Assembly (NCBI GenBank): GCA_013433145.1
Contig: CM024170.1
Location: forward strand, 6,432,366 to 6,496,365
DNA length: 64,000 nucleotides
Origin: Ascaris suum
Lineage: Eukaryota; Nematoda; Chromadorea; Rhabditida; Ascarididae
Direction of reading: 5' to 3'
Shown here: piece by piece, positions 11,571-36,690 of the stretch
Numbering within the stretch: position 1 is the stretch's first letter
How the letters are laid out: every line of letters begins with the position of its first letter
Program-made: the position numbers and the translations under genes
Notes under the pieces: generated by a model
Database searches by the model: none
What the model was told of the DNA's origin: nothing
Seen by the model: only the letters and a program-made list of their open reading frames with translations

Positions 11571-14515
11571 GCCACAACCTTAATTATCAAAAATCATACC
11601 ATGAAGTCTTTTATAATTTATATTAGTAATAATTGCAATAATCTAAGAAAGTGACTTCACCGAACCGACTCAAATTTTGCACTTCCGACTTTAGGCGGTA
11701 AACAACGGTAAACAACGAAACCTGAAACCCTCTAGGTGCAAAAAAGGATCGGCTCTATCTGTTTTGCGGAAGGCGCCCTCTCGAGTTCAGGCGTCTCTTG
11801 CGCTCAAAGCAAGACTGTCGTAGTGCCACCACTACAAGGGCGAAATCCTTTCCTGAATCTACAGTTAGAATGCTGAAACTCCCCATTTATATCATTTCAG
11901 CATCAAGAATATCTAGAAAATAGAAAATGTTGGAATCAAAGTTTATACAACGGTATCGATTAGAAAAAATAAAGCGCCATACTGACTGACACCGAGTCGT
12001 CTCGTTAGGTTTTGGTGGAAATGGTCAAGCAATTCTCACCCTTCATTTATTATGGAAAATGTCTGCTGAGATTAAGCACTTTAATATTCTTTATGGAATT
12101 TTTTTCGTGGACCGCACGATTACAATGGCGACAGGAAAAATTACAAGAGAAAGTCAGAGGAAGTGATCATTGGGTGCGCGAAATTCTTTCCGGATCCTGC
12201 AATTTTGTTTGGAGTATCTGAGAATCACCACCTTTAATGACGGACAGAATGGTGCGTTAATCACCTTAGCAATATTTCCAATAAAGCTACCACTTTTTAT
12301 ACAGACCACTACCGCTGCTTTCCCATATTTGTCCCAACGCAATACAACGCATCCAGTGAAATAGGCATCGAAGAGGTCTTTTGTGTTGCGTTTAGGGAAT
12401 GTTTGTTTCGGTGAAGAATGCTTTATTTATGCCAGCCAATTTTTGCAGCTCACAATAAATATTGCCTCATTATATTAATTCGAAACTTGCCGACTGCAAT
12501 TACTTTATTCATTTTGAAATTTTCCTACGTGACAGCTCAACTGCTAATAATTCAATCACCAAAACACTGCGTTCTAATTTTTGAAATATGCAAGCAAACA
12601 TTAAAGAAGCAATTATCCTCGACCGTTCTTAAGACAAGAGACCCTTGAGCACTTGTTCAAAGATGATTAAAGGTGGCACACCCACTGATTGCTAGAGTTT
12701 TTGATATTTCAACCTAGCGGGCAAAATTGCCCCACTGGCCGCAATTTTTCCAGGCCAACGATCACTGCATCCATTTCTATATGGATGCATTTCCTTGAGA
12801 GTAAAATCACATTGAAATCTAGTAGTTCACGAGAAAGTTGTGACCATTTATCAAATGCGAAACAACTGCACAAGAAATCCCCTCAATTTCAGAAAAACCC
12901 GACCTCAGCAGACATTCACAATACCCTACATCCCAACTCGATGCACTGATTAGTCTCCTCTCCTCTTCTTCCTTCCCTTCCCTTCCCACCCTCCCGTCTC
13001 TCCCCAACCTGTATCCTAATCTCGACCCGTGCACACGAAACATGTCAATCCTATGGATCAGCACTCCATCTAATGGGATGCACCTCTATTCTCCTCGAAC
13101 ACTTACAACAACGGAGGGTTTACCTCATAAAGCTCCAATTCTTCGACTGTATACGAATCCCAATGCCAATTAGAAAACAACCGTGACCATCAGTATGACT
13201 TCTATGATCAGCACCATCTGTATGTTGTTTTTTCCTGAATCACAGGACAATAGAACTTAATGAAGTACTAGCGAACGATCGCAAACATTGTTCGTATAGA
13301 ACGTTGACAAGAACGAAAAAGCACGACGTTTTTATGCGAACATGGCACACGCAACAAATTATCGCATTCATATAAAGCGGCAGTAGTGAGAATGGACAAA
13401 TTCATAACGCTCCTCCACCACTCACTCAAAGATGAAGCATTCAAGATTGAATCCGTGGTGTTTCCACTGAAATATTTTAAGGCAAATCCCACAATTTACG
13501 ATGTAATCACGAATCATGATATAATGGCCACATGATTTACGATGTAATCACAAAGCACAATGATAACGAAACATGATAAGAGATATGGATCAACACAAGA
13601 AAAAGAAATGACAATTCCTTAAATGCGAGTGTTAATTAAAACTCCAAATCGTTAAATTAAAATCCCAGATCGTTATGTCCTGTCACGATGGGCACTAATA
13701 CTGAAGGAAGAGGGGAAAGAGGGAAAGAGTTTCGTTTAGAGAGCACTGAAGTCCGACTTTCGATACTGATAGTGGTGGTTTGAAGAAGCGGCGAATGTCA
13801 GCACTAACGACGGGTCCCAAAAAGTTCACCTATAGGTCAGAGAAGTCATGAACCTTCAACTTCACAACCATAACGACTATTTGTAGTGAAGAATATGCAC
13901 GCATGAAGGGCTCTACCAAATGATCGCACCCGTAATCGCGTACCGCTTTCTGGCCTCCCTCCCTTGTCATCCGTCCATACCTCGCTAGTCGCAAAACCCT
14001 CAAGCATGTGTATACGTTACGGTAAACAATCGCCATCGCACTATACCGAATTTATCCATCAAAATATTTTTAAAATGGCGACCTGCTAATAAATCTCAGT
14101 CTTTTCCATCTGGCTTTTTTAGCAGACAATCTTTGCAAACATTCTTTGTTATTAGGTAATAAGAGATCAACATAAACAGCAATAAATTAAGAAAAACGCA
14201 GATGATGCATAAAAGGCATATTAAATTATAACGGAACGACTGATATACTATTCACAATAGACTGGATCCGATCGGATCATACTGAAACAATAGGGGTAAC
14301 AAATATTACAAACCCTCGATGACCATCAAAAATACAAAGAACAAACTTACCGCAGACTACTATAAAACAAGCTTTGCTTATATACGTAGGCGAATACAAT
14401 TATTTGGAAAATTCCTAATAAGGTGAATCTGAGACAAGATTCAAACAAAGCTTCGTTTTTGAAAAGAAAGTCTCTTGGTTCTTAGTGTAAGATGAGAAAT
14501 CTGTTACAGAAGGAT
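11571..14515. other. intergenic region between the SLC30A6 and KAP3 genes
   Basis: About 2.9 kb between the 5' end of SLC30A6 and the 3' end of KAP3. No recognisable exon was found; open frames of 60-90 codons look random. A near-perfect direct repeat with core ATTTACGATGTAATCAC occurs at about 13494 and 13533. The interval should hold the SLC30A6 promoter and the KAP3 3' UTR. Confidence 0.45.
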
Positions 14516-26815
<12,300 letters not shown>

Positions 26816-27486
26816 AGGAACTGTTTGCACGCCTCCTTATAACTGTGCCAGCAACGTCATTTTGACAAGAGAGTATGTGATACGCAGATCACACCTATAA
26901 CCTTAAATTAATTGCCGGTGAAATTATTTACCTTTTCACCACAAACGTTAGCGTCCACTGCAGCGGAGAGTTATGCAAAGAAATTACCCTAAATGTTAGA
27001 AGCAAGAACATAGTCGAAAGACATTCATCCAAATCAATAACCTGATGCAGACGGGACACAGGAAATAAAGTAGCCATCCCAGGTAAGATTTAATGAGCTA
27101 TTTCAAAAAAGATAAATTGATGAAAAAAGCGTCATTCGGAAACAGACACATATAACATAAGAAACAATTAGTTGAAGCGCCCTAGCGAACACCTGAAAGC
27201 TTATTTCAAGGTGACTTCTGATGCGAATAACAGCAAAAATAATTTGTCGTTTTCTATTCTGTCACATTCAACACTTGTAGACCGCTTTCGAATTAATCTT
27301 CATCCGCTAAAACTACAAACGCTATAGGCATCTTTCTCCCTCTCCCGCCCAAAAAAGAAACTACTCCTCACCCTGGGAGTGGGGGGGGGGGGGGGGCGTA
27401 AGAAACTAAGCCCTTTTTGCTTAGACTTGGCCTTAGCTCGCAGCACTCCCTCACCTCTATGCGAAAGCTCTTTCTTTAGTGATACT

Positions 27487-27606
27487 GAGATACCCAATAG
27501 GAGATGCAAATTACTGAGAAATCCACAGAATTTGTAATTTTCTCCCATTCTCCCAGGTATCTCGTTGGAGAAAATTACAAATTAACGGGGAAAATACTTG
27601 CATCTC
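27487..27606. repeat. nested inverted repeats (possible foldback element or cruciform)
   Basis: A perfect 17-base inverted pair (27529-27545 with 27567-27583; left arm AATTTGTAATTTTCTCC) has a 21-base loop. An outer 9-base pair (GAGATGCAA at 27501-27509 with 27598-27606) encloses it, and an 8-base pair (GAGATACC at 27487-27494 with GGTATCTC at 27556-27563) interleaves with it. The stems could form a hairpin or be the centre of a decayed foldback or MITE-like element. No transposase or target duplication was identified. Confidence 0.6.
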
Positions 27607-27821
27607 GCAAACTCCTACAGATTAGATTATTACAGAACTGGAAATCTTCTTTCGGGAATCCAGCGCTCCATGCGAACGTTTCTTCCAGGAAGTTTTTGAG
27701 TGAGTAGCCACAACCTCTCCGTTTACTTAAGGGTAAAGTCATTAGCAGAACTGGCATTGCGCATATTTTTAAGGTCCCTCGAGAGGAGATTTTCGCAACG
27801 AAATCCTCCGCACCCTTCGAG

Positions 27822-27975
27822 AGTTCACACAACGCCCCTCCTGGCCCCCATGAGCAAATCTCCAAAATTCTATTAGCTTGCAATTCGTTAAGTGATATGC
27901 CCACAACCCTCTCCTTGCACAGTCTGTTTGCTCGAACACAACCAAAGTTCACACAACGCCCCTCCTAGCCCCCAT
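27822..27975. repeat. 30-base direct repeat pair
   Basis: The segments at 27822-27851 and 27946-27975 are identical apart from one base (CCTGG versus CCTAG); both start AGTTCACACAACGCCCCTCC. They are 124 bases apart and lie in C-rich DNA just beyond the inverted-repeat cluster. This suggests a local duplication or two units of a dispersed repeat. Confidence 0.75.
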
Positions 27976-30202
27976 CCCACCCGACTTCCCTCCCAATCGC
28001 GCGTTCGCATTTAAAGAGTCACTCTCACTCAACTAGGAAGGACTCGTCCAGATTGCTGTACTTTGTCAAACGCGAGCATTCGTTGCAATACTCATAAAAG
28101 CATAACAGCACAACCTCCGTATTCTACTCTCGAATCTAGATTTGTACTTAGCGTCATAATACGAATTATGCCTTATAGGATGTAATCCTTATTTGCTTGG
28201 ACTAACTGCAGTTGGAGTGCAACACACTTCGAAGAAGACACGCAGCATGAAATACTAGTAGGTGGTTGGCTTTCCCGCTACGCGTTTTTCGGCAGACTAC
28301 GAACACAACAATCACAGATTTCTTCCAAGAAAACGAAAAAAAATTTAGCTTGGTCCTTTGTGGCACAGCGATGATAACAAGAAAAATTTACTGCAGTTAC
28401 ACTCCAGGCACAAAGTTTGGTAGTGCTTCTCACTTCTATATTACCACTCCACCACTATCCATTGCTTTATTTAGTACTGTTTAATATTACTCCATCCATT
28501 CTTATCACTTATCATTAATTTTAGTACAGCGTTACTCTACTTAATACCACTGGCAGTACTTTTCTTTTAACTGCCACTGCTTTTACTATTACTTCTATGA
28601 CCTCTAAAATATATTGTATACTCAATTACATCCACAATTACCTAACGCCGCAGTAAGCATTACTTAATACTAATACATCCGATACTAGTCACTAATGCTT
28701 TAATATCAGTAAAGTAGTTTGCTATGCTAATATTGTATCAATAATATTAGTACTGGTAAGAGCTTTAACAACATTCCCTATTGCTACTGCATTAATATTT
28801 ATTTATTTAATGTCGCTGTATTTTTTGCTGAATGCCCTTTAGTAGCAGTCATTTTGCTGCTAAAGGTTATCACCCTTACTTAATGCATCCAACACTACTT
28901 TTTTTGCAGATACCAAATACTTGCTACTATCACCTTACTGGTTATGATGGCACTGTCGTTACTGTTAGTATTGCTGCTACTTCTACTTTTCACTAATGAA
29001 ACGGCTCATAGAAATTGTTTCAGGGCTAGCATGAACCGATCAAAAATGATGACCAGTTAAACGAATTGTCACTCGACTGTCATTAGTACACAAGCGTGTT
29101 TGAAGGCCGGCTCATTAGACCGTCGTGAACAAGGCATTCTTAGTGAGCATCCAAATTCAACTAGCAAATCAACCAGGAAGGCTCAATGTCATCTCAATAC
29201 GCAAATATGCGAACACACTGATTTATGACGCAAAAAATTGTTATTATTGCAACTTCAGGTAAATGATACCCACTAGGTAACACCAGCTCCAGACAGCACC
29301 GGAGAAAATTGGCTTCCCATTAGTCAGTGTTGCTGTCGGAAAAGAGTGGGAGAATGCCTAGAAATAGGTTTGTCAAAAAAGGATTTTGATGACCTCACTC
29401 GTTACGTGAAAAACAAAATTAGAGCAATCACCGGCGCGAACGGAGCGCCTTTCCTCGTACAATCCCACATATATAACTGCTGTTCTCGGCATGATGTGCA
29501 CAGGTTTATCCGATATAAACGCTCATCATTTGCGCACAACATAAATCTTCATATGCTTCATATTTTTAGCGTTTTACTATGATAAGCTTTTCGGTTCGCC
29601 CAGCAACGTGATCAGTGCTCGGCGAATCATTATCGCTTCAGTGGACATCTGTTTTTTTTTTTTTGAAATAAAGCGTTCAGAAAAACAAATGCGGATCCTA
29701 TCTGTCTAAACTAAATCTTCAGTCAGTGATCAATTCATCCCCGTCCAGTCCCGTTCCTTCTTATAAAATAAGGAATCGACGAGTTCACCCATACCTAATA
29801 AATTCTAATGAATTCTAAATTTGCAAAGGAAATTGAAATAAAATGCTTAATTTTCAGGCGTCAAGCTTGCATATGAATAACTAAAAATAAACAAAGTAAA
29901 AAACAAGTAAGTCAATAATAATCATTTTACTTTTATATGGCTAACGTACGACGAAAAAAAAGACAACTACTATGAACTTCTCATTTATAATTATCTCTTT
30001 TTTCTTTTCAAATATACAGTAAAAAACTGAATATAAACCCATCCCTTCATTATTGCACTTCAAAACGCTGTAGCTTTTTTCGGCTTCTAGAGTACTTCAA
30101 ATACAGTCATAGTCATAGTTAAGTTTAAAAAAAATTATTTACGTCGTATAGAAATTGTATAATATGCGATAGGGTAGGGCACTTTAATGAATGAGCGTCA
30201 TT

Positions 30203-30215
30203 GTTGCTTAGCAAC
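30203..30215. promoter_or_regulatory. X-box, RFX/DAF-19-type binding site
   Basis: GTTGCTTAGCAAC is a perfect palindrome around one central base and fits the RFX consensus of two GTTNYY half-sites in inverted orientation with a 1-3 base spacer. It ends 58 bases before the proposed ATG of the IQCB1-like gene, within the range usual for X-boxes of ciliary genes in C. elegans. The worm consensus more often has a two-base centre; here it is one. Confidence 0.6.
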
Positions 30216-30273
30216 GGAAGAGATTTCCTCAAACATTCGTGGCACACATTCAACATCCGGCTCGAAGCGAATA

Positions 30274-33200
30274 ATGGTAAGCCCCTCAACTTTGAATTTT
30301 ACTTCGAAATATTATTGAAAATATCGATGTGGAATAAATTAACTTCCGATCGATCGGTGGAAATATTAACTAAATAAATACAAAGAAAGCCGATCAAAAA
30401 ATATGGAAGTCCGAATTATTCAATCCAAATTTTGAGTGATATATTTTTGATGATAGAAAATGTTTTAACGTTCAGAGAAGTTGTAGATGGAACGAGCAAT
30501 ATGAAAAATAAATAATGCAGCAAGTTAAATAAGTGAACAGTAGTGGCAGAGGGAGTCGCGCCTTCGAGCTCCTCTCAACAAATGTCTCAATAAAATCTGT
30601 GGGATGATTTATTCATATTTTAGCTGATGGTCGATTAAAGTCTTTTCGATTTTTGTTGTGACTCTACCGATCGCAAAGTTCTTCGCGTTTCTAGTTGCCT
30701 TTAGCTGTTTCCAGAGTTGACAAACCAGTTTAGATTATTTTACGGGCAATGCAGTACTCGTAAAACTTCACTCCCCATCTGCACTGATCCTCGAGTTGCA
30801 TCCGCCCAACGAACAACCACACGGCCACATACATACACGCATCCATGACGCGCCGTAATGCGCTTCGCAGATTCATTGCAAAAACGCATAAAATGTGACG
30901 CCGCAGAGGGATGCAGTTTAAAGATGGTGACGAGGCACAAGTCTACCTCACTTTTACTCGAAGTGCATTTACTGCGAATGCTAACTGCATTTCCCGTTAG
31001 ATGATATTGCAACCGGTGTTTATAACAACGAAGCAGTAGGGCAACACCGCACAGAAGAAATAATTAATTTAGGTTATTGTATGCTTGCTGTGAATAAACA
31101 AGAGCGTTCCAGTTTCCCAGATTGCACGTATTTGTCATATTCTAATTTCCGATTCGCCATCCTTCTCCATCTCATTTGTCTTTAATGCATTCTACAAGGG
31201 GGTGTTGCTGAGTGTAGTATAACTACGTAAGAAAGTCGTAGTATTTTAAATGAATCTTTGCAAATCATAGATAAATAGGGTAAATTCAGGAGAAACAACA
31301 GCGTCAAGAAGAACTCGAAGAAGAAGCGGCAATAAGGATTCAGCGTGGATGGAGGAAATATAAGAAGAGGATAAAGCGAAATGAGGCCTTAAAAAGCAAA
31401 AGGTAGCTGAGCTTGAGAACGAAATTCTGCTATCCGAATAAATTTCCAAGCAAAGCGCTTTATGTAACAAAAAGTTCGGTGATATCATTCAAGCGTTAAC
31501 TCGTTTTTGCAGGCGAAAATACCAAAAACAATAAAAAAAACGTGTTGTTAAGATTACGAAGAAACTTTTCGAGTTGTACTCGTTAAGTTTGTTTTTTAGT
31601 GGACGATGCTGCTGTGCAGAAAGCATTGACGCAGCCTGCTTGAAAACAAAAATGTCGTCGCATGTCTTCATCCGTTTTTTGTGCTATCGCTCACTTAATG
31701 TCACATATCTTTGAAAGCGCCAAACAACCTAAGTATCAAGAGGCGCTTAATTCTCTGCTTCCGCTCATTTTGATTGGAACAGATCAGATCGGCTCATAAA
31801 CTTCGCTCTGTCGCATGTACTACATTCTATTTAAATACGATCAAAAACGGCCTTAGAGGCACTAAGTACTTTTGGTAAATTGCCTGTCCGAAAAAAATAG
31901 AGGGTTGAGTGATGCTGAAGAGGTGAAAGAAGAATAAACAAAGCACAAACGTTTTTAGTCACGTTTCGTAGATTGCAAATATTTTTTGATGTTTCACCGC
32001 GCTTGACTGAGCGCTTGAAATGCGCATTTTTATTCGATGACCATTTGCATATTTCAGAGATAAGTTCGACAAGTTGGCGACGCTGTTAAAGTCGAATGAT
32101 GAATTGATTGCAAAGTTGGAGGCAGTACGAGCATCAAAGGCTTATGCAGTAATGAAATACGAAACGATAGCACGCATGAATGCGAAAGATGTGAATGCAT
32201 ATCTGAGACGAGAATATGTTAAGCCAACTCCAGCTAAGAGATCAGAATATGAAACAATCCTGGAACGACAACGCAACGCTAAAGCTAATAATGCTGCTCT
32301 CGTTATCCAGAGATTTGTACGTTCTTTGTAACATTACAACAATTTGTTGCTATAAATAGGCCATTTCTAAGAGCCATCGCTTGCATCGTATTTAATCAGG
32401 CAAATATTTTTAGTGGAGATATGCCCACAACCGGATATAACAACGGTTTATATCTGAGAAGAAAAACAGGAAAACAATCCCATTTGTTTTTTAGTATGGA
32501 AAATGATTTAGGCATTCAATTACGACAAAATATCATAAAAATAATGGGATCAGCAATTAAAAAAGAATTCAGTCCCACATCACAAATGATGTAATGATCA
32601 AAGGTAATTTTAACTTATGATCAAACGTGGAGATGGCATATTCGAGGAATGTACCTTGTTTCACCTCCCCGCTCCCCCCCCCCCCCCCTCTTCTTTTTGC
32701 CTCCTTCAACACTGGATTTCTTAGACATGCTCATTGAAGTTCTTTTTGCTAAAATCAATCATGATTCGTTCTTTTTCGTCGTCTTTCTTCTAAAATGATT
32801 TTCAGCATCTGCGCAAATGAGAACGAATATTACGATAGAAATGTGACAAAATAATATCACTTTTATTTCAGTTTCGTTTTTGTGCGCAAAAGAAACGTGA
32901 GCAAAAAACATTGAGAGCATGGAAGCGTATCACTCCTCAGAGACGCGTCGAACTCATATCAGCGATCGCAGAGAGGATGTCGACTGGCGAAGTACCTCGC
33001 AAGAACGACCTTGATGCAATCAAAACGAAGGTACATTCTCCAGTGCCTTACCGATAAATTCCATCAAATGTAATCCATCATAACATTAAAGGCGAATGGG
33101 GCTTACCTTGTTGGAAAATGAACTTTTCAAGTCCTAATATTAAATTCTTTGAAAAAATCTTTTTCTTTGAGAGAGTTTTGAAAAACAGTTTTATTCTAAT

Positions 33201-35491
33201 TTTACTGAAAAACTTTTGTTTTTTTAATCCATTTCTCGCCTTTTTGCTTATTTATAGACCTCCACCTAGAGAATCTGCACAACGCAGCCTTCATCTACAT
33301 CATTTACCTATGCACAACAGTCAAAAACGACCGATGTAATGAAAGTATGGTAATAGAGTTGGGGACTAAAGAAAGGCGTTATAACTGCAGGGCATTTAGT
33401 GCGTTAGCGAGTGCTGAATATACAAGTAGTGTACAGATTCGACTTCTCGATGCAAAATGAATAAACTGCTACACACTCGTTGCGAATTGAATTTTGTGTG
33501 GTAATCACATTGTGATCAATCAAATTTGCGTCAACAATGGGTCTCTCTTGCAAAAAGCCTAAATTTGACATAAAGTCGCTTCTAATAATTCACTCATCTC
33601 AGTCACAGTTTGTAATGCATTCACTAATGGACCAAATATATTGCTTTAATAACTTTAAAGAAGTTTCGTAAAAATTACACTTAATAATGTTTTTTATTTG
33701 GTCAAACTTTCTTGTGCAAGGATGAACAACTTTTTGGCGTTTCTTCTTTATTAGAAACCTGGAAAAACAACTAGGTCTCGGTCAAGAAGGAACCTGCAAA
33801 AATATATACCAACTGAAGAGGTAAAAGGCGATAAAAATTAAAGAGAAGAAAGGGTAGAGTTGAAACATAATTGTGAAATAATGTAGAAAAAAAGAAATAA
33901 TGGAGAAACGATCGATGAGATCGTAGAGAAATAAGTGAGGAAGTGGGTGAGAACGTGATGGCACGATATGCGCTTTTGCGTTCACTTCTTCTGACCTGCC
34001 AGTCTTATGAGTACCAACGAATAACATCTTCTGTACAATATTTCACATTGTTCCATCAATTCTGAAAAAAAGTTACGAACATTTAAAGATGGTTTTAATC
34101 TGCATATATTTCACATCGATCGGTCTTTCGTTTGAACCGGTTGGCATGCAAAAAACAGCGAATCTTTTTTGAAAGGTCTATTCAAGCGACCGGGTTAATT
34201 GAACTGTCCGTTATTTCGTATGTGTTAATTGAACCGGGTTAATCAGTTTTTAGTGTAGATTATATCCATCCATTTCGCAACTTGATTTGAAGTGGTTCTC
34301 CGGTGGAAAAGACACAACATACGCATAGACACGACATTACTATGGTGTATTCTTACGAAGCAAGTTTTCTGAAGCTTATCGAAAGCATTCAATTAAGAAC
34401 AATAAACGCCACCTTCTTACATCAATTACTGCGAACTCGGAAAAGTGACTTGTCACCTTTTAAGCTAGCCGAGAGAAAAGAGGCGATGACTGAAACGGTT
34501 GCTGCTTATGAAAGGCGTGAAGGCATCATTAAAAGGCTGGAACGTGACCTGCAGCTGCTCGGAGGTGAGCCCTTCCAGTTGGATCTTCCAATACCTACCG
34601 CGGCTGGGAATAGTTTAACGCCGTGAACAAAGTGTCGATCCACAAGTTTGCTACTGTGCCTTCATATTATAAGAGCATGTGATGTTGCTTTGTTATCAGC
34701 TGTCAATATTGCCTTAGCGTTGCACAGTTTCTCTGTTTAATAAGCAGCGATGAATCACCAAAAATGCTTCAGACCGCTATCCATTCCTATCCCGCATAAT
34801 ACGTCGCTGCATAGAAGTGCCGAAATTGACTTGCAATGGACACTTCTGCGACTCATTCATCTATAGAGGGCCATCGTCAACGCTGACAGCACTTTTTTGG
34901 GTGCTGTGATTTTATTACCTCGTTGTTTTTTGCGAAACTTTTATATTTAGGAAGTATATTCTCCATTCATCTTCCCAACAGCGACATAAGGTATCCATTT
35001 TTTTCCTACCTGAAAATCGCTTACCAATTTTGTGATCATTTCGCATCCAAAAGGACCCGATAACCTTGTAGAACAAGCACCTGCAATCTTGATAAGATGA
35101 TCGAACTAGACTGCACATTCGCAGTTGGCAAGCGCTACTGCTTCTCGGTAAGCGCCACCTACGCGGCTAAAACCTTATCAGAAATCTGAATCTCCTCAGG
35201 GAGGAATTCGATTTTCAGCAAAGTGACGGAATAAGTTGGAGGTATAGAGCAAAGTTGGGAGTTTGTATGACCAAATGTTGCTTATTCGCCTTGTCAATTA
35301 CAAAACACATATGGTACTTTCTATATAATTCAGGTATCTGCACACTGGATGACTTGCTCAGCATAGATCCAAGAAGACTTCGTACGAGCACGGTTCTAAG
35401 GAGGCATGCCGAAAATGAAACGAAGCATGAGTTGCAACAACAAGAGGTGGAGGCATTTCTTGTCGAAGGCGATACTGCTCTGCAGCTTTAA
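30274..35491 (+). CDS. IQCB1: IQ-motif protein, probable nephrocystin-5/IQCB1 homologue
   Basis: NPHP5/IQCB1 binds calmodulin through IQ motifs and acts at centrioles and the ciliary transition zone with CEP290. Coding exons are ATG alone at 30274-30276 (proposed), 31290-31402, 32058-32316, 32872-33030, 33755-33820, 34375-34564 and 35334-35491, joining in phase to 315 residues. The first large exon is charged coiled-coil with an IQ motif, AAIRIQRGWRKYKKR. A second IQ motif, AALVIQRF plus FRFCAQKKR, spans an intron and is followed by WKRITPQRRVELISAIAERM. This matches, as I recall it, the AAVTLQ...W...ARRVELKKRV segment after the last IQ motif of human IQCB1. Further on come basic and coiled-coil segments and DDLLSIDPRRL. 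The N-terminal half of vertebrate IQCB1 is not present; it may be truly missing or lie on exons I did not find. The family call rests mainly on the IQ/RRVEL block. The gene body is sound; the start is uncertain. Confidence 0.6.
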
Positions 35492-36173
35492 GTAATACGC
35501 TGGCATAATGCAAATAACCGAAATTTTATATCTGACTTACCCGATTTTACGCAGTTATTATGGTTTCTACGATTTCGCAGTTAGAGGGGGTGGGGGAGGG
35601 GGAGGAGAGAGGAGGAAAGCGCTTTTTTGACGGCAACAAATTAGTTATTTATTTATCCAACCTTCTGTACAAGTAAAACATATACAAAAGCATTTGTGAG
35701 AAGCATCAAGTGATAAATGGAAAAGAGAAAGCACAGATGCACGATTTGCAAAATGGACAAAGAAATTCAAGCTAAAAGCATGAAAATAGAAGGCGAAATG
35801 ACCATCGCAAGAATGTAAACAATCGATAAAATATAAAACTTTCAATAGAGTCGTCATTAGAGCGATTTAATTGTCTTATCAAATTTTCAGTCCTATCGAC
35901 TTTCGTGATAATTTCAGCGATAATATTCGATAGGTGCATAACACGCTAATGAAAGCTATTCAGAGCGTTGTTTAAGATTTTATACTACGTCTTCGTACCC
36001 AGCTGAAACCTCTGTCCGCCCCATTCACTTTCAAGGACCACCTTAAAGACTGTAGTGGAGGACGGGATATTACAGAGAAACTGTGCACTACACCGAAACG
36101 GAAGACCAAGTCGAATTTCAATGAATTCCAACCTCTGATATTTCATCGATTCAAGGCAACGTACTCTGGTTGA

Positions 36174-36289
36174 TAAAATCCAAGGTAGGTAAAATCCAAG
36201 GTAGGGTAAATCCAAGGTAGGGTAAAATCCAAGGTAGGGTAATATCCAAGGTAGGGTAAAATCCAAGGTAGGGTAAAACCCAAGGTAGA
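36174..36289. repeat. 17-base minisatellite, about 7 units
   Basis: Tandem copies of a 16-17 base unit, AAAATCCAAGGTAGGGT, with minor changes (one ends GGTAGGT, one begins AATATCC, the last has AAAACCC). It lies between the IQCB1-like gene and the next small gene. Translating either strand gives only repetitive peptide, so it is non-coding. Confidence 0.9.
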
Positions 36290-36690
36290 CTTCAGCAAGT
36301 GTACAACGAGTAGAACAGTTTGGTACATGTCCAAGTATGGCAGTATGAGAAACTTGTGAATTTAAAATCGTAAGGAGAAAGTAAAATTATTTTTTAGCGT
36401 CCGATAGCAAATACAATTGAGCCTAAGCCTTATCCCAGTCAGAAAATTTGGAAAAGTTCCAAAATTTTCTTCGAAAATTTGCTTATTCCACGGTGCTACA
36501 TAACCGTGCGTTGGAAATCTTTTAACTCAGTGAATATTAAGCACGCGTTTAAGATTTCCACGGATTCGATTCCAATAGTAATTCCCGTCAGGATCCTTGG
36601 ATTTCAGAAGTCGTTTTTTAACAAAACTGTCCATTTCTAAATGAGGTTTTTGCGATAAACTCTATAGGTCGTACATTTTTTGCTAGGAAA

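Larger units (their letters stand above)
26816..30202. other. intergenic region between divergent KAP3 and IQCB1-like genes
   Basis: About 3.4 kb between two genes transcribed away from each other, so it should hold both promoters. It contains a run of 16 G (27381-27396), an inverted-repeat cluster near 27.49-27.61 kb, a 30-base direct repeat, and a stretch at 28.4-29.0 kb rich in short ACT/TAC/GCT words that looks like decayed simple sequence. A coding-like open stretch at 29328-29580 (containing LSKKDFDDLTRYVKNKIRAI) follows a possible AG acceptor, but no partner exon was found. Confidence 0.4.
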
